The position numbers and the translations under genes were made by a program. From Clostridiales bacterium (GTDB lineage Bacteria > Bacillota > Clostridia > Christensenellales > Aristaeellaceae), in NCBI GenBank assembly GCA_004555535.1, contig SFHU01000008.1, forward strand, positions 1 through 56,052: DNA of 56,052 nt, in the 5' to 3' direction. The notes under the pieces were generated by a model, which had not been told where the DNA came from, did no database searches, and saw nothing but the letters and a program-made list of their open reading frames with translations. This document shows, piece after piece, positions 47,321 to 55,766 of this stretch. The first letter of the stretch is position 1; every line of letters starts with the position of its first letter.

Positions 47321-48244
47321 GCGCCGGCATTCGCGCGGCAGGCCGAAGGAGAAGAAGACGTGCGACAGGTCGCCCTTGCGCACGGCGCAGGTCAGCCCCG
47401 GCGAAAAATCGCGCGCATGCGCAGCCAGAAGAGAAACCGACCGCTCGTCCACAAGGCCAAGACAGACCGATAGTCTGTGCGAACAGTCCAGGAGTCTGCG
47501 CTCTATTTCCCCGTCGGTCATGGGCGAAAGCAGCGAAAGGAGCGCATCGCGCTGCGCGCCGGAGAGATGGAGCCTGCGCGGCTCGCCTTCAAGGAGAAGA
47601 AGCCCGAGGGCGTTTGCGGCGATGGGCGCGCAGAGGTTGCACAGCAGCTCGCGCCAGCCGCTGCTCATGCCGTCCAGCAGCGCCAGCACCCGGTGCAGCG
47701 GAAAGCAGCCGAGGAAGCGGAGCTCCGTTTGCAGCCGTGCGAGGTATTCGAGCACATAGTCGATGCCCTGCAGCGATTCCGGCACAGGCACAAGCAGCTG
47801 ATAGTCGATGTCGGCGGGAATACGGTGGGCGAAGAAGCGCACGTCGTAGCCCTCAAGGCCGCGCAGGATGCCCTGAAGCGTGTCGCGCAGGGCGATACAG
47901 CCAAGCGGCGGCGCGGTCAGGCAGAGCTGCGTGGTCATCGCCCGGGCTTGCTCCTTTTTTTGCAGGAGTTCGTCGCGGCGCTCCCTGAGCATCGCGGCGC
48001 AGTCCGCCCGCAGAAGCGGACGCAGGCTCTGCGGCTGCGTGGGATTGACGCCCAGCGTGTAGAGCAGGGAGGCCATCAACTCCGTCGCCGTGCAGGCGGG
48101 CAGACTGCCGCTGTCGCCCAGCGTGTAGGCGCGCGCCTGCGCACAGAAGAGCTCCTCGAGCACCCCGGAGAGGCGGAGGCTTTCGGCCTCGCTCAGGCCG
48201 TCGCGGACGGGATCGCCATAGAGCATGAGTTCAGAAAAGGGCAT
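47306..48244 (-). CDS. Uncharacterised protein (DUF6179-like)
   Basis: The 312-residue product is helical and Leu/Ala/Cys-rich, with no catalytic motif, membrane helix or signal I can identify. Notable stretches are ASLLYTLGVNPTQPQSLRPL and AHRIPADIDYQLLVPVPES. It resembles a Clostridia family I remember as DUF6179, which travels with the next gene upstream; this naming is from memory and uncertain. The ATG at 48244 overlaps the stop of that gene by 14 bases, indicating coupling. The 3' end overlaps priA by 15 bases. Confidence 0.62.
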   Translation of the reverse strand: MPFSELMLYGDPVRDGLSEAESLRLSGVLEELFCAQARAYTLGDSGSLPACTATELMASLLYTLGVNPTQPQSLRPLLRADCAAMLRERRDELLQKKEQARAMTTQLCLTAPPLGCIALRDTLQGILRGLEGYDVRFFAHRIPADIDYQLLVPVPESLQGIDYVLEYLARLQTELRFLGCFPLHRVLALLDGMSSGWRELLCNLCAPIAANALGLLLLEGEPRRLHLSGAQRDALLSLLSPMTDGEIERRLLDCSHRLSVCLGLVDERSVSLLAAHARDFSPGLTCAVRKGDLSHVFFSFGLPRECRRSHHA

Positions 48245-48671
48245 CGTCTTCCTCCGTTTCCATGCCGTCAGGCAGGGCGTCGTCGTCCGAAAGGCCGCCC
48301 CTGTATGCGGGATCCCGCACGGCGCGCTCAAGCGTGCGCTCCGACACGTCGGAGAGCGCGGTCAGCGAGCCCTGCGCCGGGCCGTCAAAGAGGCGGACCA
48401 TCGCGCCAAGGAGCTCCTCGTCGCTCAGCGCGTCGTGTGTGAGATTCTTGAAGGCATAAAACAGCTCGGTCAGCCCGGCGAGGGTTTGGGCGAGCTCAGC
48501 CGATTGAATGCAGGGCGAATCGGCAAACGCCTCGCACAGCCGGGGCAGGATGCCGCCGGAAAAGTCCATCCTGCCGCAGCGCGAAAGGGCTTCGCGCTCC
48601 CGCTGCGCGAGCATGGCGCGCTGCGTCTGCGTGAGCGGAAGATTGTCCGGGGGAAGTAAGAGACGTACCAT
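48231..48671 (-). CDS. Uncharacterised protein (DUF6323-like)
   Basis: The 146-residue helical product is without recognised motifs (LPLTQTQRAMLAQRERE, LAQTLAGLTELFYAFKNLTH); the end is acidic. It probably corresponds to the DUF6323-type partner of the following gene (from memory). The start has a very strong ribosome site, AGGAGGTGAT. The two genes form a small operon that converges on priA and diverges from def. The function is unknown. Confidence 0.62.
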   Translation of the reverse strand: MVRLLLPPDNLPLTQTQRAMLAQREREALSRCGRMDFSGGILPRLCEAFADSPCIQSAELAQTLAGLTELFYAFKNLTHDALSDEELLGAMVRLFDGPAQGSLTALSDVSERTLERAVRDPAYRGGLSDDDALPDGMETEEDDALF

Positions 48672-48724
48672 GGAATCATCACCTCCTCAGTATACATACA
48701 CCCGGAGAACCCGCAGGTAAAGAC

Positions 48725-48753
48725 TTGACTTTTGGACGGATTTGTGGTAATAT
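48725..48753 (+). promoter_or_regulatory. Promoter upstream of a small terminated transcript
   Basis: TTGACT at 48725-48730 and TAATAT at 48748-48753 with a 17-base spacer. The first structure downstream is a terminator at 48777-48808, before def. Confidence 0.6.
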
Positions 48754-48776
48754 ATCCATAACAAAGAGAGAAATTC

Positions 48777-48808
48777 GGGGCGCATCCTCACGGGGATGCG
48801 CCCCTCTT
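48777..48808 (+). terminator. Terminator-like hairpin between two promoters upstream of def
   Basis: A perfect 11-bp stem GGGGCGCATCC/GGATGCGCCCC around a short loop is followed by TCTT. It lies about 20 bases downstream of one promoter and upstream of another. Confidence 0.7.
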
Positions 48809-48833
48809 GCGTGCCCGGCGCCGTTTTTCCCTC

Positions 48834-48862
48834 TTCCATTTTGAGGGCAAATGCTTTATAAT
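48834..48862 (+). promoter_or_regulatory. Promoter of the def operon
   Basis: TTCCAT at 48834-48839 and consensus TATAAT at 48857-48862 with a 17-base spacer, about 46 bases before the def start. Confidence 0.7.
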
Positions 48863-48908
48863 AGAGCGGATTATGGGAACATGTGCCTGATGAAAAGGAG
48901 AGAAAACC

Positions 48909-49394
48909 ATGGCGCTTCGCAAAATCGTGTGTATTGAGGACGAGCTGCTTCGCAAGAAGAGCCGCCCCGTGGATAAATTCGACGAGAAGCTGCACAGGCT
49001 GCTCGACGATATGGCCGAGACGATGTATCACGCCAACGGCTGCGGCCTCGCCGCGCCGCAGGTGGCCGTGCTGCGCCGCGTGGTCGTGATGGACTGCGGC
49101 GACGGCCTCATCGAGATGGTGAATCCGGAAATCCTGGAGACCGAGGGTGAGCAGGACGGTCCGGAGGGCTGCCTCTCCGTGCCGGGCCGCCGCGGCATGG
49201 TCAAGCGGCCGATGAAGGTGCGCGCGCGCTTTCAGGACCGCAACGGCGAGTGGTACGAGATCGAGGGCGAGGAGCTGCTCGCGCGCTGCATCATGCATGA
49301 AACCGACCACCTCGACGGAAAGATGTATGTGGACATCATGTCCCGCGAGATCTTCGAGGACGAGGACATCGACGCGGCGGAGGACGAGCAGTGA
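48909..49394 (+). CDS. def: Peptide deformylase
   Basis: The 161-residue metalloenzyme removes the N-formyl group from new proteins. The three family motifs are intact: GCGLAAPQV, EGCLSVP (metal Cys) and HETDHLDG (metal His pair and catalytic Glu). The length is normal with a short acidic tail. Its stop overlaps the fmt start (GTGA), coupling the enzymes that remove and add the formyl group. Confidence 0.97.
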   Translation: MALRKIVCIEDELLRKKSRPVDKFDEKLHRLLDDMAETMYHANGCGLAAPQVAVLRRVVVMDCGDGLIEMVNPEILETEGEQDGPEGCLSVPGRRGMVKRPMKVRARFQDRNGEWYEIEGEELLARCIMHETDHLDGKMYVDIMSREIFEDEDIDAAEDEQ

Positions 49395-50332
49395 GAATTG
49401 TCTTTATGGGCACGCCGGATTTCGCCGTGCCGTCGCTTCGGGCGCTCTGTGAGAGCGGCTATGAGGTCGTCGGCGTGTTCTGCCAGCCGGACAGGCCCAA
49501 GGGGCGCGGGCACAAGCTGGCCGCCTGCCCCGTGAAGGAGGAGGCGCTGCGGCGCGGCATTCCGGTCTTTCAGCCGGAGCGCATCAAGCGGGAGGAGGGC
49601 GTGGCGCAGCTTCGCGCGCTGGCGCCCGATCTCTGCGTGACGGCGGCGTTTGGCCAGCTCCTCTCCCAGGAGATCCTGGACATCCCGCCGATGGGCACCG
49701 TCAACGTCCATTCCTCGCTGCTCCCGCGCCACCGCGGCAGCGCGCCGATCAACTGGGCCGTCATGCTGGGCGAGACGGTCACGGGCGTGACGACGATGTT
49801 CACCGACAGGGGGATGGACACGGGCGATATGCTCCTTCGCCGCGAGACGCCCATCGGCGAGCGGGAGACGGCCGGGGAGCTGAGCGACCGGCTGGCGCAG
49901 ATGGGGGCCGAAGTGCTCATTGAGACGCTGCGCGCGCTTGAGGCGGGCACGCTCGTGCGCACGCCGCAAAATCCGGACGAGGCGACCTACGAGCCCAAGC
50001 TCGACAAGGAGACCGGCCGCGTCGACTTTTCGCGCACCGCGCGGGAGATCGACTGCCTCGTGCGCGGCGCAACGCCGTGGCCGGGCGCGTTTACGACCCT
50101 GGACGACGGGCAAGCCATGAAAATCATGGAGGTTCGCCGCGCGTCGGACGTGCCGTCCGGTGAGCCGGGCCGGATCATCTCGGCAGACAGCCGCGGCGGC
50201 CTGGTCGTCGCCTGCGGGGACGGCGATCTCGAACTGGTGCAGATTCAGATGCCCGGCGCAAAGCGCATGAATGCGCGCGACTATCTGCGCGGGCACACCC
50301 TGGAGACGGGCATTTGCCTGGGAAGGAAATAA
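49391..50332 (+). CDS. fmt: Methionyl-tRNA formyltransferase
   Basis: The 313-residue enzyme formylates initiator Met-tRNA. It opens MRIVFMGTPDFAVPSLRAL and has the catalytic/folate signature HSSLLPRHRGSAPINWA and the tRNA-binding C-terminal barrel. The start is GTG 49391, overlapping def by 4 bases. The next gene, rsmB, starts 3 bases after the stop. Confidence 0.97.
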   Translation: MRIVFMGTPDFAVPSLRALCESGYEVVGVFCQPDRPKGRGHKLAACPVKEEALRRGIPVFQPERIKREEGVAQLRALAPDLCVTAAFGQLLSQEILDIPPMGTVNVHSSLLPRHRGSAPINWAVMLGETVTGVTTMFTDRGMDTGDMLLRRETPIGERETAGELSDRLAQMGAEVLIETLRALEAGTLVRTPQNPDEATYEPKLDKETGRVDFSRTAREIDCLVRGATPWPGAFTTLDDGQAMKIMEVRRASDVPSGEPGRIISADSRGGLVVACGDGDLELVQIQMPGAKRMNARDYLRGHTLETGICLGRK

Positions 50333-50335
50333 AGC

Positions 50336-51979
50336 ATGGCGGACAACAGAGGGCGCGACGGCGGGTTCCGCGGCGCCGGAAGAAATATGGACAGAAGGCC
50401 CGGGGAGAATCGAGATTTCAAGCCGCGCGGGGACAGGACCGCTCCGGGTGAGAGGCGCGACTTCAAGCCGCGCGGGGACAGGCCCGCTCCGGGCGGAAGG
50501 CGCGACTTCAAGCCGCGCGGGGACAGGCCCGCTCCGGGTGAGAGGCGCGACTTCAAGCCGCGCGGGGACAGGCCCGCTCCGGGTGAGAGGCGCGACTTCA
50601 AGCCGCATGGGGACAGACCTGCCGGAAAAAAGCCGCTCAATCTCGCGCCGCGCCGCGTGGCGCTGGAGACGCTGCTGGACGTGAGCCGCAGCGACGCCTA
50701 CGCTTCGCTGGCGCTTGACAAGCGGCTGGCCGCGGCGGGCTTGTATCACAGGGACAGGGCGTTTGTCACACAGCTGGTCTACGGCACGCTGGAAAACCGG
50801 CTGACGCTCGACTGGCGCATCGACCAGTTCCTCAACGGCGAAAAGGAGCTGGATCCGACCGTGCGCGAGATTCTGCGCATGGGTGCGTATCAGCTCTTCT
50901 ATCTCGACCGCGTGCCGGACATGGCGGCGGTGGACGAGTCCGTCAGCCTGACGCGCGCGATGGGCCTTGAGCCGCTGACGGGGCTGGTGAACGCTGTGCT
51001 GCGCAGCATGATCCGCGGGAAGGACAGCGTCGTCTGGCCCAAGCCGCAGGAGGACCCTGTGAAGTACCTGTCCGTCATGTTCAGCGCGCCGGCGGATCTG
51101 GTGCGCCTGCTCATCGACGCCTACGGCGAGCACGGCGCGCTGGAGATCCTGCGTTACCGCCCGAAGGAGAGGGACGTGACCGTGCGCGTCAACTATCTGC
51201 GCTGCGACGATGCGCGCCTGCGCAGCCTCTTTGCGGATGATGAACTGGAGTTTTCCCCGGGCATCCTGCCGGGCACCTATAGGGTGCATCATGCCGGCGA
51301 TCTGACGCGCATGCGCGCCTTCCAGAACGGCCTGTTCACGATTCAGGGCGAGAGCTCCGTGCTTGCGGCGCGCATGGTCGGCGCCAGGCCGGGCCAGACC
51401 GTGCTCGATGCCTGCGCGGCGCCGGGCGGCAAGACGGCCGTGCTCAGCGAGATGATGAACGACACGGGCCGCGTCTACGCGTGGGACACGCATGCCCACC
51501 GCGTGGAGCTCATTCGCGGCACGGCGAACCGCCTCAAGCTCGAAAACGTGCGCCCGGCGGTCAAGGATGCGAGTGTCGGGCGGCCGGATATGGCGATGAC
51601 CATCGACGCGGCGCTGGTGGACGCGCCCTGCTCCGGCACGGGCGTGATGCTCGAAAAGCCGGATGTCAAGTACCGCGTGAGCGGGGAGGGCGTCAGCCGC
51701 CTCATGGCCGTGCAGCGGGACATCCTCGACGCGGTCGCCCCGATGGTCAGGGTCGGCGGCACGCTGGTCTATTCGACCTGCTCGATCCTGCCCTGCGAGA
51801 ACGCGGAGCAGGTGAAGGCGTTCCTCGCGCGCCATCCCGAATACGAGATTGTGCCGATGACGGGCGACCTGCCGCCGGCGCTTGCCGCGCAGGAGGGAGA
51901 CTATGGCCTGCAGATGCTTGCGCACAGGGACGGCACCGACGGCTTCTTTGTCTGCCGGATGCGCCGCGTGAGGGCATGA
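50336..51979 (+). CDS. rsmB: 16S rRNA (cytosine-967-C5)-methyltransferase with repeat-rich N-terminal extension
   Basis: The core (from about residue 100) is normal RsmB: an NusB-like domain (APRRVALETLLDVSRSDAYA), SAM motif LDACAAPGGKTAVLSEM and catalytic motifs DAPCSGTGVM and YSTCSILPCENAEQV with both cysteines. The first 100 residues are unusual: a basic, Arg/Gly/Pro-rich array of about five 15-residue repeats (RRDFKPRGDRPAPGE). Such tails may bind RNA. The rest of the operon is conventional. The stop overlaps or abuts the rlmN start. Confidence 0.94.
   Translation: MADNRGRDGGFRGAGRNMDRRPGENRDFKPRGDRTAPGERRDFKPRGDRPAPGGRRDFKPRGDRPAPGERRDFKPRGDRPAPGERRDFKPHGDRPAGKKPLNLAPRRVALETLLDVSRSDAYASLALDKRLAAAGLYHRDRAFVTQLVYGTLENRLTLDWRIDQFLNGEKELDPTVREILRMGAYQLFYLDRVPDMAAVDESVSLTRAMGLEPLTGLVNAVLRSMIRGKDSVVWPKPQEDPVKYLSVMFSAPADLVRLLIDAYGEHGALEILRYRPKERDVTVRVNYLRCDDARLRSLFADDELEFSPGILPGTYRVHHAGDLTRMRAFQNGLFTIQGESSVLAARMVGARPGQTVLDACAAPGGKTAVLSEMMNDTGRVYAWDTHAHRVELIRGTANRLKLENVRPAVKDASVGRPDMAMTIDAALVDAPCSGTGVMLEKPDVKYRVSGEGVSRLMAVQRDILDAVAPMVRVGGTLVYSTCSILPCENAEQVKAFLARHPEYEIVPMTGDLPPALAAQEGDYGLQMLAHRDGTDGFFVCRMRRVRA
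50411..50635 (+). repeat. Five-unit 45-bp tandem repeat inside rsmB
   Basis: Units begin at 50411, 50456, 50501, 50546 and 50591, each about 45 bases. Units 2-4 are nearly identical in DNA; unit 1 and unit 5 have several changes and unit 5 is incomplete. The period is a multiple of three, so copy-number change would not break the frame. Confidence 0.93.
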
Positions 51980-51990
51980 CGGAGGTCGGG

Positions 51991-53091
51991 ATGGAGGAAA
52001 ACATGGAAGTCCGCGGGGACAGAACACAGCTGCTCTCGATGACGCCCCAGGAGCTGGGCGCGTTTCTCGGGACGCTTGGGCAGCCGGCCTTCCGGGCCAA
52101 ACAGCTTTTTTCTTGGCTGCATCAGGGCGTGCCGTTTGACGGCATGACGAACCTGCCCAGGGCACTGCGGGAGACGCTGAAGGAAACATGCATTGACAAT
52201 CCCGTGCGCGTGCTGGAGACGATCACCTCCAGCCTTGACGGCACGGTCAAGCTGCTCTATGCGCTGCCGGACGGGCACGTCATTGAGGGTGTGCTGATGC
52301 GCTACAAATACGGCAACACGCTCTGTCTGTCCACACAGGTGGGCTGCCGGATGGGCTGCCTGTTCTGCGCCTCGACGCTCGACGGCTGCGCGCGCAGCCT
52401 GACGCCCGGCGAGATGCTCGGGCAGATCATCTGCGCCAACGCTGTGCTGGCGGCGCAGAGCGGGGACGGGAAGGAGCCGGCGCGCGTGGGCAACATCGTG
52501 CTCATGGGCAGCGGCGAGCCGTTTGACAATTATGACAACGTCGTTCAATTCCTGAACATCCTGCACACGGAGGGCGGGCTGTGCATCGGCATGCGCAGCG
52601 TCTCGCTCTCCACCTGCGGCCTGGTGCCGCAGATGCTCCGGTTTGCCGACGAGGGACTGCCGGTCACGCTCTCGCTGTCGCTGCACGCGCCCAACGACGA
52701 GGTGCGCCGGCAGCTGATGCCCATCGCCAGGCGTTACGCTATGGACGAGGTGCTTGCGGCCTGCCGGCACTATATCGAAAAGACCGGCAGGCGCGTGATC
52801 TTTGAATACGCGCTGGTGCACGGCGTCAACGCCTCGCCCGAGCATGCGGCGGAGCTGGCCGGGCGGCTTCGGGGCATGCAGTGCCATGTCAACCTGATCC
52901 CGCTCAACAGCGTGCCGGAGCGCGGGCTGCAGGGCGTCAGCGAGCGCGAGGTTGAGATTTTCAAGCGCGCGCTGGAGCAGAGGAACATCTCGGTCACCAG
53001 AAGGCGCGAGATGGGCGACGACATCGAGGGCGCCTGCGGGCAGCTTCGCCGCAGGTACCTGGGACAGAAGGAGAGCGCGCAGACGCCATAA
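51991..53091 (+). CDS. rlmN: 23S rRNA A2503 / tRNA A37 C2-methyltransferase
   Basis: The 366-residue radical-SAM enzyme has cluster motif C-x3-C-x2-C in GCRMGCLFCAS, the family segment NIVLMGSGEPFDNYDNV and the late Cys-containing end of the catalytic pair (IEGACGQLRRR). ATG 51991 behind GGAGG is chosen; ATG 51976 (overlapping the rsmB stop) and ATG 52003 are also possible. Confidence 0.95.
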   Translation: MEENMEVRGDRTQLLSMTPQELGAFLGTLGQPAFRAKQLFSWLHQGVPFDGMTNLPRALRETLKETCIDNPVRVLETITSSLDGTVKLLYALPDGHVIEGVLMRYKYGNTLCLSTQVGCRMGCLFCASTLDGCARSLTPGEMLGQIICANAVLAAQSGDGKEPARVGNIVLMGSGEPFDNYDNVVQFLNILHTEGGLCIGMRSVSLSTCGLVPQMLRFADEGLPVTLSLSLHAPNDEVRRQLMPIARRYAMDEVLAACRHYIEKTGRRVIFEYALVHGVNASPEHAAELAGRLRGMQCHVNLIPLNSVPERGLQGVSEREVEIFKRALEQRNISVTRRREMGDDIEGACGQLRRRYLGQKESAQTP

Positions 53092-53157
53092 GGCGCGGAC
53101 GCGGAGCATAAAGCGGAAAACGCGGGCGGACCTTCGCCCGGCGGGGAGGAGCAGATC

Positions 53158-53886
53158 GTGGCGGCGACGCTGAGAACGGACATTGGACGTGTGCGCAGAC
53201 AGAACGAGGACGCGGCGTGGATGGATGAATCGCGCGGCGTTTTTGCCGTGGCCGACGGCATGGGCGGCCATCTGGCGGGAGAGGTCGCCAGCAGCATGGC
53301 GATGGACGCCGTGCGCGAGCTGGCCGGCAGCGATGCTAGGCCGGGCATCGGGGCGATGCGCAGCGCCGTGCAGCGGGCGCACAGCGCCATCCTCGCCCAT
53401 GCAGGGACGCACAGGGAATGCGCCGGCATGGGCACGACGCTCTCCCTCATGTGGCGCGCGGGCCGGTTCATGTACATCGCGCACGTGGGCGACAGCCGCA
53501 TCTACCGCCTCCGCGACGGGAGTCTGGAGCAGATCACGCAGGATCACTCCCTGGTCGCGGAGCTGGTGCGCGCCGGGCTGATCACCGCCGAGGAGGCGCG
53601 CCGCCATCCCCGCCGCAACATCATCACGCGCGCGCTGGGCACCCAGGGGGACAATACCCCCGATCTGCTGGCGGCGGACAACAGGCCGGGCGATCTCTGG
53701 CTGCTGTGCACGGACGGCCTGACGGGCATGGTTCCGGATGACGAAATCGAAAGGACGCTATTGAGCCTGCCGCTTGAAGAGGCTGCGGACAGGCTGCTGG
53801 GGCTCGCGCTTGAGGCGGGCGGCAGCGACAATGTGACGCTGATTCTCTACCTTGACGAGGAGGATTCGACGTGGAATCGAGACTGA
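53158..53886 (+). CDS. prpC: PP2C-type Ser/Thr protein phosphatase (PrpC/Stp)
   Basis: The 242-residue phosphatase opposes PrkC. It shows RRQNEDA, the metal motif AVADGMGGHLAGE, GTTLSLMW, HVGDSRIYRL, LLCTDGLTGMV and the last motif GGSDNVTLI. The length is the usual one for the stand-alone family. The start is GTG 53158 with GGAGGA upstream. It overlaps prkC by 16 bases. This is a separate and intact PP2C from the broken one at 5342-7463. Confidence 0.96.
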   Translation: MAATLRTDIGRVRRQNEDAAWMDESRGVFAVADGMGGHLAGEVASSMAMDAVRELAGSDARPGIGAMRSAVQRAHSAILAHAGTHRECAGMGTTLSLMWRAGRFMYIAHVGDSRIYRLRDGSLEQITQDHSLVAELVRAGLITAEEARRHPRRNIITRALGTQGDNTPDLLAADNRPGDLWLLCTDGLTGMVPDDEIERTLLSLPLEEAADRLLGLALEAGGSDNVTLILYLDEEDSTWNRD

Positions 53887-55721
53887 TCGGCAAAATCGTC
53901 AGCCGCCGGTTCCGCGTCGAGGACGTGATCGGCCGGGGCGGCATGGCGATTGTCTATCGCGCGTTTGACCTCAAGAGCCATCAGACGGTGGCGCTCAAGG
54001 TGCTGCGCGAGGAATACGAGAACGATCCGGAATATCTGGAGCGCTTTAGGCGCGAGGCGGAGGTCTGCCGCAAGCTGAACCACCCCAACGTGGTCAACAT
54101 GATCGATTCGGGACGGGTGGGCGGCGTGTCCTACATCGCGCTTGAATACGTGGACGGCCAGACGCTCAAGGAGATCATCACGGATTCCGGAAGGCTTGGG
54201 CAGGAGCAGGCGGTGCGCTTCACGCTGCAGCTTCTGGCTGCGCTCTCGCATGCCCACCAGCGGGGCATCGTCCACAGAGACGTCAAGCCGCAGAACGTGC
54301 TGGTGACCCGCAGCGGCCAGCTCAAGGTGGGCGACTTCGGCATCGCCGGCATGGCGGATACGAAGACGCTGACCTCGGACGGCAACGTCATGGGCTCTGT
54401 GCATTATTTTTCGCCCGAGCAGGCCAAGGGCATGAAGGCGACGGCGGCGTCCGACCTGTATTCCGTCGGCGTGATCCTCTATGAGATGCTCTGCGGGCAT
54501 GTGCCCTTTGAGGGCGAGACGGCGGTCTCCGTCGCGATGATGCATCTGATGGAGACCCCCAAACCGATCGAGGAGGAGGCGGAGGTCTGCCGCGCGGTCG
54601 AGCTGATCGTCAAAAAGGCGCTGGAGAAGCAGCCTCAGGCGCGCTACCAGAACGCCGACGCGATGATCCGCGATCTGAGACGGGCCCTGCGCCATCCGGA
54701 CGGCGCGTTCATGGAGCAGCGGCATCACCCGGGCGAGGAGACGCGCCGCAACCCCGTGCAGCAGATCCGCAAAAAGAAGCGGGAGCACCGCGCGGCGGCG
54801 CGCGTCATCACGCTCTGCCTGCTGCTGGTGCTGGCGCTGCTCATCACCGTGGCGGGCTTTCGGCTGTACTTGTCCCTGTTTGTCTATACGAGGGTGCCCG
54901 ATCTGGCGGGGTTGGACGAGGCGACGGCAATCAGAATGGTCGAGGGGCTGGGCTTTGAGCCGGATCTGCTCTATGCCTACAGCGCGACGCCCGAGGGCTA
55001 TGTCTGCTCGCAGAGCCCTCAGGCCGACCAGGAGTGCAAGCGGGGCAGCGCGGTGATCGTCACGGTTTCCAAGGGCAGCGGCCTGGTATCCGTGCCGCGG
55101 CTGACCTCCATGACGACCGAGGAGGCGCTTGACGCGCTCGCGGCGCAGGGCTTTGCCGCCGGCGAGGTAACGACGGTGCCCAGCGAGATGATGCGCGGTA
55201 CGGTCATCGCGCAGAGCCCCGAGGCGGGCGTCAGCGCGCAGCTGGGCAGCAGCGTCTCCCTGACGGTCTCCGGCGGACGCGTGATCGTGCCGGAGCTCGT
55301 GGGCCAGCGCGAGGAGGAGGCGCTCTCGCGCATCGAATCCGTCGGGCTGGTGCGGGGCTTCATCACCTATGAGAACGTGGACAGCGCGCGTCAGGACGGC
55401 ATCGTCCTCTCGCAGTCGCTCGAGCAGTTTTCGCAGGTGCTCCCCGGCAGCGAGATCGAGATGACCGTCGGGTTGTACGACAAGCGCAAGTACAGCGCCA
55501 ACGTGACTGTGACCGTCGCCGTGCCCGCGGAGGGCGTCGGCGTGCGCGTCACCCTGGTGGGCGAGGACGGGAAGGAAAGCGATATGTATGCCGCGACCCT
55601 GACCGACCCGGGCGAGACGAAGATCGATGTGACGCTGAGAAGCGAGCAGAGCGGCGTGATGACGTGGCGGCTGTATCTGGACGGCAGCTTCAGAAGCGAG
55701 GCGACGGCCGTGCTGCAGTGA
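53871..55721 (+). CDS. prkC: Ser/Thr protein kinase with PASTA domains
   Basis: The 616-residue membrane kinase has a cytoplasmic catalytic domain (GRGGMAIVYRAFD, VALKVLREE, HRDVKPQNVL, VGDFGIAG), a Lys-rich juxtamembrane region, one membrane helix (LCLLLVLALLITVAGF, about residues 315-332) and three extracellular PASTA repeats (starting VPDLAGLDEA, VPRLTSMTTEE and VPELVGQREEE). A beta domain ends the protein. PASTA kinases sense muropeptides/lipid II and regulate growth and spore germination. Start GTG 53871. Confidence 0.97.
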   Translation: MESRLIGKIVSRRFRVEDVIGRGGMAIVYRAFDLKSHQTVALKVLREEYENDPEYLERFRREAEVCRKLNHPNVVNMIDSGRVGGVSYIALEYVDGQTLKEIITDSGRLGQEQAVRFTLQLLAALSHAHQRGIVHRDVKPQNVLVTRSGQLKVGDFGIAGMADTKTLTSDGNVMGSVHYFSPEQAKGMKATAASDLYSVGVILYEMLCGHVPFEGETAVSVAMMHLMETPKPIEEEAEVCRAVELIVKKALEKQPQARYQNADAMIRDLRRALRHPDGAFMEQRHHPGEETRRNPVQQIRKKKREHRAAARVITLCLLLVLALLITVAGFRLYLSLFVYTRVPDLAGLDEATAIRMVEGLGFEPDLLYAYSATPEGYVCSQSPQADQECKRGSAVIVTVSKGSGLVSVPRLTSMTTEEALDALAAQGFAAGEVTTVPSEMMRGTVIAQSPEAGVSAQLGSSVSLTVSGGRVIVPELVGQREEEALSRIESVGLVRGFITYENVDSARQDGIVLSQSLEQFSQVLPGSEIEMTVGLYDKRKYSANVTVTVAVPAEGVGVRVTLVGEDGKESDMYAATLTDPGETKIDVTLRSEQSGVMTWRLYLDGSFRSEATAVLQ

Positions 55722-55766
55722 GGAGCACGGGCAGGAAAATGGGGCAAAGCCCCGGCAGGTGAATGG

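Noticed and set aside
49232..52189. 985-codon open frame antisense to def-fmt-rsmB
   Set aside because: Shadow of three well-identified genes; its repeats simply mirror the 45-bp array.
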